Assembly (NCBI RefSeq): GCF_000150275.1
Contig: NW_002060954.1
Span: forward strand, 62,287-126,286
DNA length: 64,000 nt
From: Trichoplax adhaerens
Taxonomy: Eukaryota > Placozoa > Uniplacotomia > Trichoplacea > Trichoplacidae
Reading direction: 5' to 3'
A program made the position numbers and the translations under genes. How positions within the stretch are numbered: position 1 is the first letter of the stretch; each line of letters begins with the position of its first letter. Below the pieces are notes generated by a model that saw only the letters and a list, made by a program, of their open reading frames with translations, had not been told where the DNA came from and searched no databases. This document shows, piece by piece, positions 46,111 to 61,550 of this stretch.

Positions 46111-49100
46111 TTATACAGAAGCAGCACCACCACTTCGAGCGCTAGATTGTGCCATCGCCATCTTTTTATCATTTCTATTTTGATAATCGTTGTTGCGATT
46201 TAGAAAACTAGGCCTTCTTCCCCGAAGGAAACTTGGTCTTCGACCTCGAATAAAACTCATCGTCCTTCGTCTGAAATCCCTAATGAAAGCCAGCAAGGGT
46301 AACATTTATTTAATTGATGCTCCTCTTAATTGCCGCTCCTTAATCAGCTAATATCTAACATGTTTTGAGTAAGCTACGACACTATCATCGAACAGTGTTA
46401 CAGACAGAAGGTATAGCAAAAATCTGTAACGGCTCTGAAAGGGGATTATGTAATCTTTCAGCTTTAAGTACAGTAAATACGCTAGAAACATTTGTATTAG
46501 CGACGATAATTATGACGTTCGGTATGAATGTATATTCTGTAGCAAATTTGTAAGCGAACCATTAGAAATAACGTATGTTAGATCAAGAACATTAACTCCG
46601 GCTATAACAGTAAGATAATAACCTCTACCATCAAAGCCTTTTATCACTAAGTTATGCAAGGTAAAAATAAAAGGAAACTAACTCTGAACAGCAAATTCCC
46701 ATGCGCATGCCGCAGACCACAGCTCCACTGAATCCAGATAAGAAAACCAAGGCTGTAGAGATCAAACAAGCTAGCAACATGTATAAAGCCATATTTGGCG
46801 TAAACGGTAAATTTAATGTCTGCAATGAGGAATACTGGATAAGAGCAAGAGCTACGTTCACCAAACTTGTAACAACCGTATATGTCGACATGATTACGAA
46901 GGTGCTGAGCTGGTGTTGTTAATGAAAATGATTGTCAGTTAGTATTTCATGAACCCAGCTACATATTGGCTATAAATACTTTGATATTATACTCACTGTT
47001 GCTTCAGATTTTTTACTCGCAACATCGATACCACAGAGACCTGAAGAAAAAGCCTATACATAATAACGATTCATGAAATAAAAACGGATTTATAATAAGT
47101 TCGTGCATATTGAAATATGTAGTAATGATAGGAGTACTTACCATAACTGCAACGTAATACGTAAACTGTGTAAAATAAGATCCACGCAATAATATCATAG
47201 AGGCAATGCCAGCGGCCAAACAAAGAAGACCAGAAGCTATTTGACACACTCCGACTTTGTAATGTGCACTTCCGTAAAAGCTGTTACTGTTGCCTGGAGA
47301 GCAGAGATTAATCCCAACATACTTTTGGACAACTATTGCAGCTAACGTAGAAGACATCATTGCAACTAAGCTGGACACTCCAATACCACCAAATATAATT
47401 GAAAGCTTTATAGTCTCTGTTGGCTTTTCGTTAAAATAGCCTATAAAGCCATACGTACAAATACAAAGCGAAACAGGTGCAAGTGCTCTTGACATTAGAC
47501 ATAGTACTCGGAACCATATTGCCTGGAAAATAATTTGATTAGATAAATCATACCTGACTTCGTAATAGGAAGGTTAACTAAATGATCCTTACTAGATATA
47601 CTGTTTTTTTATATCTCGATGTAATCCCAAGTGTAGCAGATGTCAGTAACTAAAAAAATACATATTATGTTAATAAGATAATAATAAAATTATCGCTCAA
47701 ATCTGTCTATCAGAGGCATTCATTGCTTCAAAATTTTATTAATACCGATACAGCTAGATATAATGGAATTGTTGAAAAAAGCCAGAAAGAATCAAACAAA
47801 GAATAAATTCCCAGGGCAATCAAGATCATGCCGGCAATGAGTTGCGATAGCGATAACTGAAATATGGTAAGACCACAAATGCTTTGATTAAATAAGCTTA
47901 TATCATCGTCTTCGCATTCTTGTTCATCGTAACTTCTAAGTTGTAACTCGGAGTTCCGAAGAGTTCCCATTCGTCCTAATTTATTGCCTGATGAAATCGC
48001 AACCCATACAATATTAGCTAGCGATACTCCTGTCACTGCCATATTTGCTCCAAATATCCCACGTTCGTAAATGCTGTAAATCTTTAAATTATAGATAATA
48101 AACATATAGGTACTTCGAATGGCGTTCACTAAACAAGCAGCAATCACTAGCAAGGCCAGTGCAAACCTTCCTGTATGCTGGAAAAACATAAAATATTATG
48201 AGAATTACGGTTCTAAACTTTATGTTCTTAAAATGTTTAGTAGTTGAGCTGCGATCTATTTATAACGCATTATCATATTATCTATTATTACTTAGTAGCT
48301 ATACTTTACCAATGACTCGTTGTTTCTTTGGCTTAAATAAATCGATGTGAGGCCAGAGGCAAACATCTAAGTATAAAACAAGAAATAACTAACCTTAGGA
48401 TTAAAGTCCTCAACCGAATACTAGTTTTATCGTTTTATACTGTAGTCATTTGAGATTCGTTATTTACTGGATTGACAATTTATTAGCGACAATATTAGTA
48501 TTATGTTTTAAGTGATTATAGAAAATCTATTTAGGCAAACAAGTAAATTTAAAGCTTATTCCTTAGAAATTTTTATTTCTTAACATAAGTTATTCTTTAA
48601 TTAGTACCATTGATGGAACATTTTTACTTCAGTATAACAATCGAATTTCAATTTCGTCAAAGTTACAACCCCTAGATTAAAATGGCGGCTAATAATTTAT
48701 TCGAAATTTTGGTCCGTTATTATTATTTTTCTTATGGTTACATCTTACGGTCATAAAATTGTTTACTGATAAGCATTTACCAAGCCCTAATAACTTTTGC
48801 TTGCGTAAACTTATAATACCAGATAGCATCAAGTAACTTCCATTAAAATGTAAGTACTACTAATCTGTATTTAAAACGATCTAAAACTTGTACAAATATA
48901 GATAATTATAACCGGATATGCAAAACTATAAAATTTAAATTTTAATTGAGATCCTTTCTGTACTGGCGGTGATCTTACATTCACTGGACTAATAAAAGCT
49001 ACTATGTGCAGTAATATGTTTTTATACGACCAAATCTATTATTATAATTATCAGTCGAATGTACATGGTGACGGTAGCATTCTTGGAATAAATAAAAATA

Positions 49101-49684
49101 TGAATATCTACTTTAAAAGTTAGAGTTTGCGTAAAACTGCACATACAATTGTGCAGAAAATATCAAATCAAGTGCACTCTACATAAGGGATCGATTGCTA
49201 CAGATAGCGCGGTTTACAACAGTGGTCAAACGTATAATATCGCATTTAATGTAATTTCATTTTCAACCCAAAGACAGTTTTAAAGAAAGACTTTGGCATT
49301 TCTCATTAACGTATGTTTACGCTTAAGCTTTGTAGCATGAGTTTTAAATTCGTCTGAAATTGATGATACTGTACAATATTATTGTACCCGGATATACAGG
49401 TCCTGTACATGTAATCGTAAACTGTAGAAGCAATATTTGTGATTGATAATTTTAATACGATTATGAATATACGCCTGTACCAAAGGTAAGTTTCTCGTTA
49501 GGTAACTTTTTTTCTAATTGTGCGTATTTACCGAAATCCCTAGCATTCCTGGATCGAGTAATAGGGTCAGAGCCTGTAAGGAATCGAATCCTAGATTCCC
49601 TCTAAAATACCACGATAAAACCGCGACAGCGAGACTGCATGCAGCTAGGCATAACTGAATAACGGCAACTGTTATGTACGCCAT
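46111..49684 (-). CDS. Twelve-span membrane protein made of three four-helix units (MS4A-like, tentative)
   Basis: Function unknown. Minus-strand exons 49684-49532, 48366-48310, 48177-47746, 47522-47142, 47040-46997, 46904-46683, 46279-46111 join in phase to 485 residues. About twelve hydrophobic spans fall into three units of four: residues about 3-135, 172-279 and 304-418. The first span of each unit has an (I/S/C)Q(L/I) motif (VIQLCLAAC, LSQLIAGM, VCQIASGL). The second span is interrupted by a phase-0 intron in every unit (GIS|MFAS, AVS|AIW, AVM|VSV). A charged Asp/Glu loop (EQECEDDD) lies between units 1 and 2. The cytoplasmic tail contains a tandem RGRRPSFL. The four-helix spacing recalls MS4A/CD20, but this is a visual judgement. 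The head-to-head neighbour at 51358 has the same architecture. Confidence 0.8.
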
Positions 49685-51357
49685 GGACACAAATTTAATA
49701 ATATCATACAGCTACCATCCGGAAACTAATGAGGAAATTATCTGTTGTCAACTCTACGACCTTAATACGGAATAAGTTAATAGTCATTGAGGGCCCAAAT
49801 GTCTGTTTGCTTGACGTCAGCTAACTATTTAAATATTTACTCTATTTATAACCACTCACAAACGAAGAAAATTTGGCTCTTGGCACGGAAAGATTTTTAA
49901 ATAAACAAGATACAGTACTGCTACCGAATTTTAACAGTTAATTAATTTTATGTTGAGTTGTACCGTACAATATAGCTACCTACTCGATCTACTTGATATT
50001 GATTTATGAGAACTCAAAATAGTTATAATTACATAATTTAACGACAATTATAATTACCTAACTTGTAGCAAGGAAAATATGATAGTTATTACCAGTATAT
50101 ATTATTAAAGCTTAGGATATCTACATAATCGCATCAAGTACGCAGACAAGACTACAACTGTGTATGCGTATGATCTAGATGTCGAAAACCTCTAAACAAC
50201 AAAATACTGAACTCATCATATCAGAAGGATTTCAGTGCCAATACGCATATAAAGGCTTTCTTGAAATAAAACCCTACATTTGTACGTGCATTAGATCATC
50301 GCTTTATTAGATTTGGGGTTAGTGTTAGATTGCTTCAAAAGATGTTCCAAATTCCTTAATTGTTCCATATTATTAACTGCAAATAAAGCTATACTATATC
50401 TAATGCAGGATAGCTTCGAGTAATAGCAGGAGTACTCTGATATTTGTGCTAAGAAATATATATTTAACAAAATGTATCAATCATGAAGATTTCATTACAT
50501 AAAAAAATATATAAATCCCCAAGTAAAAGGAGCATATAAAGATTTACTACACTACGTTTTAATAATCTGCGCATTATACAGAGCCGGACTAGCCCTGCGA
50601 AGACATTATTGTATTGTACAGTGCTACAGATTGATCAGTCATCCAACTGAACAATAATATACTCGTATATACGCGTATATATTATATACTGTACGCCTTT
50701 CTTCCGTAGAGTTTATTGCTATATAATATGATTATTAATTAATTGATCAAAATGAAAACTGTTAAATTGTATCAATGTATAATGTACACATTTATACCTG
50801 TACATGTGTGTATGAATAAGGGAATTTAATAGAGTACAGAATGTCTTCTACTTAAATTTTATAATTACAATAAAAATATAATTAAGGTGTTTCTAAAGCG
50901 ATATTAGCACGATTGCGTTTAGAGAGTTACTCTAATGAACTTGTAATTCTACTGTATTGTAGGTAAACTACATAACACCGTATAAATTAATATACAATGG
51001 AATTAATTAATAGATCCGAGATTCCATGCTGTACTGTATCTCAGTTACAATATCAATGGTACAGCTACATGCGGCTATAATCTCTGTACATCAAGTTAAT
51101 AACGTCGTTCCTGCCATTAGAGCACTACCGTACTGTACACAAGGAAGGACTTTTTTCCTTTTCAATAGTCCCTAGTCCCTGCCGTACAGTACTGTAATCC
51201 TTAAATGTATGTTAATGATATCTAATTTGTATAACAATAGAACAATTGTTTAAGCCTATTTGCAAGCGATCCTTCAAAACGCTAGCTGCGGAAGCGTTAT
51301 ACCAGTCTTCACCAAAGGAAGAAAGGCGTTTTCTAAAGTGTAATCAGACGCTTAAAA
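49685..51357. promoter_or_regulatory. Head-to-head intergenic region of the two twelve-span genes
   Basis: 1.67 kb between divergent start codons. AT-rich, with an AGGGACTTT-type hairpin-like segment at about 51145-51180 next to CCGTACAGTACTGTA. No coding sequence. A shared promoter is possible from the geometry. Confidence 0.5.
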
Positions 51358-54300
51358 ATGTATAAAACTTGCGGAATTATCAAAATATTTTTTTCTCTTG
51401 GCTTAGCAACTTGTGCTATCCTAGGATGGAATGAACTACGCAATCTGCCACATGCTTGGAGCTCTTCAGCGCTTATTGATCCTTTTATGCTTGCCGTGAT
51501 GGTAACAAGTCGATATATGACTACATAATTATTTTAATCAAACCTTTTCACGCGACCTACGCGATCATTAAAATTTGATTGATGCCCAGTTATTTCAAGT
51601 ACTATTGAAATTATAAATGCCTAAGCTCTTTACTTAAGTTATATGACTAATGTAAGATATCAGACTTTAAATTTTGCAGCTACCTAAGCAATAAAAATTG
51701 AGCAAGAGCCAACAGTCAGTCCCTTTTGAATTTAGGCGCAAACGAGTGTAGCATGATTACTATTTAAGCTAGTTGACGTACTGTACGCATGACATAGGAA
51801 AAATAATTTACTACTAGCTGGAAGCTAGTTCTTTCAGTACTTCATCCATAATAAACGCTGCTAAATGAGCTTTTTGATGGCAGAAACATATATATGTAAC
51901 ATGTAGTACCAAAATAATCAGAATTAAGCTTTTATTTAAAGAAAATTTCGGTTTTCTAAATATTCAGAAAGAAACTACTGACTACACGTATAAACTATAG
52001 ATTGTAGTGAGGTGGCAATTAATAAATGCTTACTATAGTAGCTATAAAATTTACCGCGCTAAGAGAATGTATAATATTTGTATTATAACTGTGTATTATG
52101 TAATTATTAATATATGGAATAGCAAATTTAATTGAGTCTAATAGGTTGAAACTAATTGAGCTTCATCACTATTCACGAAATGATTTTAGGCAATTACAGC
52201 TGGTTCACTATCAATCAAATATGACAATGTTAACTCTGTACCGCTGGTAAGCAACTCAGATATATCAGCGTAGATAGTTCATATTGTAATGTACAGGACA
52301 ATTAAATCTAGGAAACCCATACGTTACTGCTGATGTTACATTGTGCTCATTTAACTAATTTAAGGACCATGGGTTCCGGTAGTTCTTCGGTCATTAAAGT
52401 CATTAATTTTGCTGTACTATATTGAATGTATGCGTATATTTATGCCGTAATCAAATTTGATATGGATTAATTAATTGATTAATTGTTTTTAACCATGTTT
52501 TACTTCATCTGCTCGTGACCTTAAAAATCTTCTATTTATACTTGCTTAGACGACTGGTTTAATAGCTTTCAGCATCTATGAGGCTACTTTTGCTGCTGTT
52601 AACATCTGCCGTGGAACTATTGCTTTCTATAAATCTGGGTCAAATTTCAAGCAATCTCCGCCTGTTTTATACGGATTTAACATGGGTTTTTCAATTTTCT
52701 TCTTTATCACTTCTTTGGCTGTGGCAACATTTAATGGTTTCAAGCTAGATAGCTTCAAAACAACTGAAATTAAAGACCCAAATTATCGATTCCCTATCAA
52801 TCGTCGCCTTCAGATCGCTGTCTTAATGCTGGTAAATTCACTTATCATGCATATCGTTGGATTCGTTTTGGTGGGAACAGTTCCTAAACACTACTCTTTA
52901 CCTTTAAATTACCAGGGAGCAATGGTAAATATCTCACATCTATTGGATAATTAGATGAGTGAATTAGGTTTAGCAAATCATTATTTTATATGGATTTATT
53001 CTAATACGACTGCTCATTGTGCTGAACTTGTAACAATACCATAAATAACGATCTAATTTAACTTATTACAGTTAGAAGTCGCGGGAATTCTTGGGATATT
53101 AAGCTACGCAACAAATCAAAAGAGTATTGTAAGTTAAATTTTAAATCATTTATTAGCTTAGCTACGATAATATATAATTCGAGCTTGAGATCTTAACAAA
53201 TTTTAAGAATCTTTGAACTATAGTTTTAAAACATTTATCGTTATTGCAATATCAGGTAGCTTGGTTTAAAGTTAGCGCGATATTAGCGTCAATATCTGCT
53301 TTACTTACTGGCTTTGCTTCCGTTCATGATCGGCTATACATGCTAATGGGAAGCAGCCCTTCGAAACCTATGGGATCAAATATGCTAATTCTCATGATAC
53401 TTCACGATGTTACACCATACATTGGATTAGGCCTTTCGTTATTTGCTGCCTTTGCAGTTGATACCGAAACTGATACCAATGTTAATATTGAGAAGCAGCC
53501 CAAAACAGATAAGAACTACTGCATTGGTAATTCCTCAATGATTTTTGCTAGCATTCAGCTTGGTTGCGCTGTTGCGATTTCGCCGATGTTCCCGTCGCCT
53601 TTTCATAGTTTCCTGAGTTTCGTCGTTGCTTCACTTGTAAGTGGATATGTAATAACAAGTTATATTTAATAATGTAATTTAGATATACCGTAGTTAATGT
53701 TCCTCTGCTGTATCGTAAATTTTACGACAAATTCCGAAGTACCATCCATTCTGTAAATATATCATTGCAACAGGAAGTATACACCACATAGGCGTCTTCA
53801 ATTATAATCAATTGTTAACTAATCATGTAATTAAAATGTAGAAGATAATTTGGCAATTATAGTCATGACATTTTGTAGTATAAACATTTGTATGCAAAAA
53901 TCAATTTTTTGGAAAGTCACGGAAAAATCAGCAAAAACCCCTTTTAATGTTAACGAAATCTACAAAGCTCTCTTATATTTGAATTGTACTTCATCAAGAT
54001 TTGACTCGATATTTTTAGATTTGGATAAATTATTTTATTACGCCGATAAATGATACTCAACTCAATTATCTTATTATTTTAACTATGTGTCCATATACGT
54101 ATTACAGTTATTTGCTTTAGGAATCTTAGCTCATCTATCCTCGAAAACAACATGCGAATCCTTAGTAAGTATTTTGGTTGTAGGGTTCATTAGATCAGTA
54201 ACTTTGTTCCTAAGTGTTTATGCCATGCGTTGTGTTTCCACTCTTAGTCGTTAACGTTAGCACGAGGGACTTTGATACACTCCCCATAGTAAGCTTACTA

Positions 54301-54728
54301 AAAGTCTCTTTTATTTAGGATTTACTACATTTAAATAGCATAGCCGTAATAACGTATTATACCCTCATCTTAGTAATTCATTACCTTATCTTATGCTAAC
54401 ACATTAGGTGCAGTACAACAAGTTACTGTATTCTTACATACAGTACATAACACCATGCTAATGTGGTCTTTATGATCTTTCATTTTAATAGAGAGTAAGC
54501 ACTTATTCATTCACAATCCTGAGTATCTCCTCGGTATGTATCAATGTGATCGCCCTAACGGTTATCTATGTTGTCACCAATCCTTACGGTTCTGGGATAC
54601 GAGGTATTGATTTGGCAATTCTAATCGTTGAGGTTATTAATGCAATCTTGTTTATGCTATTTGGTTCACGGGCAGCCGAATATAATCCTGTGACATACAT
54701 TAGAGAAAGGAGTGGTACTGAAGTTTAA
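51358..54728 (+). CDS. Twelve-span membrane protein made of three four-helix units, paralogous neighbour
   Basis: Function unknown. Exons 51358-51501, 52190-52246, 52550-52924, 53072-53128, 53256-53636, 54108-54164 and 54492-54728 all join in phase 0 and give 435 residues. The gene is strictly modular. Exon 1 carries span 1 (ending DPFMLAVM). Exons 2, 4 and 6 are each exactly 57 bp (19 codons) and carry most of span 2 of units 1, 2 and 3. Exons 3, 5 and 7 carry spans 3-4, plus (exons 3 and 5) span 1 of the next unit. Exon 1 ends in DP-ML before its intron just as the neighbour at 49684 does (DPGMLGIS), and exon 5 matches the neighbour's exon 4 in length (381 bp). Sequence identity between the two proteins looks low. 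The short C-terminal tail is YNPVTYIRERSGTEV. MS4A-like membership is tentative. Confidence 0.8.
54264..54311. repeat. AGGGACTTT-type hairpin in intron 6 of the twelve-span gene
   Basis: GAGGGACTTTGATA and TACTAAAAGTCTCTT form an imperfect inverted repeat with the same terminal motif as the hairpins at 39973, 41586 and 58492. Confidence 0.5.
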
Positions 54729-56053
54729 GATTTGGTCGTAATTCTGCTTCTGACATTCTATAGCTTAAATAGCTAATCTACAGTATGTTTAACTGGTTAT
54801 AGCGTTTTTTTACCGTTTGAGTCACTTTATGTCTTAATGGTAACTGATCTTAGTGTGATCGATCTGTTAAATGTATGCTGTGCATTCATAATAGAATTAG
54901 AAATATACCATTAGAATCTTGTAATTTCGAAATAATTGCGGCGTGTATAGTGGCGAGGTTGCAATATGCGTACGTACAGTATTACAAACACAGAATTCAA
55001 AAGTTTTTTATGTAGCAACGTCAGGAGTTCGATAGAAATAAATAATATTTTGTGATTGTCGAAGTTCTGAATTTATTAAGTGTCAAATGATGAGTTTATT
55101 TACTCTATTATAACCGTGATTGGCGACCGTAGACTGATGTAACGTGACTATGATCTGCCATCATAGCTCTGCAACCTCATCAGCAGCATATTTATCAAAT
55201 CTCTAGAGATCGGTATCATCAATATCATATAGTAGGAAAAGTCGAAACTGTTGCCTATCTTTCAACATTTGATAATGTAGTTACAGTACAGTACATTAGG
55301 TAACTAAATTTGACTCCTTACATGCATTAGTTTTACAATTGCCTCAGAATTTGCTATTTTTAATTTGTAACAGCAGTCCTAAATGCTTTCAGCATTTCGA
55401 TATGCATGTATAGCAGATCACCTTTACTAGTATTACAACCTACGTAAGATATTTTGTTGATACCTTTGTACATCGAAAAAATCCGTTTTTACAGTCTCCC
55501 TGGTCATATGACTAACTCAAGAAATTGATGTAATCATAGATAGTAATTTTAGGTTCGATTTATGGTTTCGATGAGATTGATAGTCACATCCACACAACAT
55601 TATTTTATCCCGGTTTAAGTCGCATTACACTTTATAAAGTATTCCGTTAATCTATAATCAAATTCATTCGGTGTAATGCTCATGCATCACCTATCATCTC
55701 CACTATTAGATGAAATTTACTTTTTATTTAAGGCTATTAAGGCATTACAGTATCTTGTAAGTGAAATACTAACTTTATCAATAAAGAAGCAAAAGATGCA
55801 CAATCAAAGTACATGGTATTTAACGAATAGGCAAACTACCTACACAATTTTATCCTTAATGTACATCAGTTAAGCTAACAATTACTTTCAAATAATATCT
55901 AGATAAATGTTACGACGGATATATCTTTACTGATACAGTATTAACACGACCTTCATGCAGTAGCATAAACAAGCAACACGGACATCGGAAATCGAAACAT
56001 CAATTAAATTTCTCCCGCAGTCTGCATTATAGTATAATTACAACCAAATTGTT
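54729..56053. other. Convergent spacer between the twelve-span gene and UBE2D
   Basis: AATAAA near 55038 could serve the plus-strand gene. No coding sequence recognised. A 65-codon frame at 55676-55873 lacks supporting features. Confidence 0.5.
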
Positions 56054-59916
<3,863 letters not shown>

Positions 59917-61004
59917 AGCCGCAGAATACGTACACCAGCAATTTATTAGGATTAGAACCTATACGAACCTGGACGCATGAAATTTAGGCCAACGTCACTG
60001 CTGACAGCCCGAAAAACACGATGGTATCACTCGAAGTAAGTACACTGTGATAGTGTGATCAATGATATGAATTTCGTTTGTTCAACTATACTAAAATTGA
60101 GTACTGTACTGTACCGTAAGTTCACTGCAGTACTATACTGTACTGTACAGTACAGTACTCAGGAATCAAGAAGAAGTCAGTTGCAGTACTGTACAGTGTA
60201 GTACGCAACGTACTGTACAGTACACGTCTCTCAATACATACTGTACAGTATTTTTCTCCTGCTGTAAAGTACTGTACAGTACGTACTAGAAAGCTATCAT
60301 TACACTGTACAGTACGGTTAATCAATCAATTTCTTTAATGTACTGTACAGCACAGTACTATACGTACAGTACAGTACGTTAAAATCGAAAATTCTAGTAG
60401 ATTACGAGGCTTTCAAAGGCTTTTTATGATATGAAAAAATTGACGAGTCTAGTTCGTATTGCACCTCTGTATCATTCAGTGTGCAGTACTGTACAGTACA
60501 GTAATGTAATGATAAACCTATTGTTAATTAAAGAATTCAAAACCGCCTATGGATGCACTGTACAGTACAATACTATCTATGTCGATCTACAGTACCTCTT
60601 CATGTTGAAGATATGTTGATTGGGTTATTTTCCTTTCAAAATTTATCTTAATAAACATTTCTAGCGATTTCATTTCATTTTATAACTGCAAACTGTACAG
60701 TATGTACTGTACTGTACTGTATAATGTACAGTATATATACTGTACAGTACAGTACATTGTAGTAGGATAATACTGTACTATTGCATGACTACCGTATTGT
60801 TTTTTTTTACGGGACAGTTTATGCAAAAATCGACTTTTCGTAATTAATCGATGACGTGCTAGACCAAGACTGTGCAGTACAGTATAGTACAGTATGTACT
60901 GTACTGTACTGCAGCGTGACCCTTTCACGAAATGCTGCTATACTGTACAGTACTTAGACTTGAGCCTGTACTGCATGCACTGTACACTGTACAGTAGGCT
61001 GTAT
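59917..61004. repeat. Palindromic TACTG/TACAG arrays upstream of UBE2D
   Basis: Dense runs at about 60098-60385, 60488-60505, 60690-60755 and 60865-61000, starting about 180 bp upstream of the UBE2D start codon. Open frames across them reflect repeat translation. Confidence 0.8.
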
Positions 61005-61010
61005 TGCTGA

Positions 61011-61550
61011 AAAACGAAACCTTACGCCGAGCGAATAATAATTTAGCTAAACTCTTCAAACTATCGACTATAAAAATTTTTACGAAATTATTTCAGCTAA
61101 AATCTAGCGAAGACCAGGGGGAAGTCGAGGAAATTCGGATACCTTAATTAATCTAATTCTTTATAGTAGATAGCAATGGTATCGTACAGGATACGGATAC
61201 AGTAAGTCCAGGTACAGTTGTACGGTACAGCGCACGAAGGCCGCTTAGAAGTGTACTGTACTGTACGGTACAGAATATAGGCTACACTACTATAAACCAT
61301 AGTTTTAGATTCACGGTACGCCGAGTACCCTGTACTGTACAACTGTACCTGGATTTACTCTATCGTATACCGTATGATATCATTGCAATGAACTAATTTG
61401 AAGAATGAGATGGAGGCATCCGAATTTCTTCCACCTCACCTTAAAACAGTCTTCGCTAGATTTTAAACAAGGTAACATCCAAAAAGCAATCATTGTCGGT
61501 AGTTTGAAGAGTTGAGCTAGATAATCAGTCGCTCTGCGTGAAGTTTTGTA
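61011..61550. mobile_element. Second foldback element, long imperfect inverted repeat
   Basis: Left arm about 61011-61230 and right arm about 61333-61550 are reverse complements over about 220 bp. Paired blocks include CTCTTCAAACTA, AAATCTAGCGAAGAC, GAAATTCGGAT and CCAGGTACAGTTGTAC. The loop is about 100 bp. Both sides abut TACTGTACAGTA runs. No transposase frame is seen. Confidence 0.7.

Noticed and set aside
46365-46560. Open frames on both strands in the last intron of the minus-strand twelve-span gene
   Set aside because: The exons on either side join exactly in phase without this segment, and adding it would disrupt the order of the fourth span and tail.
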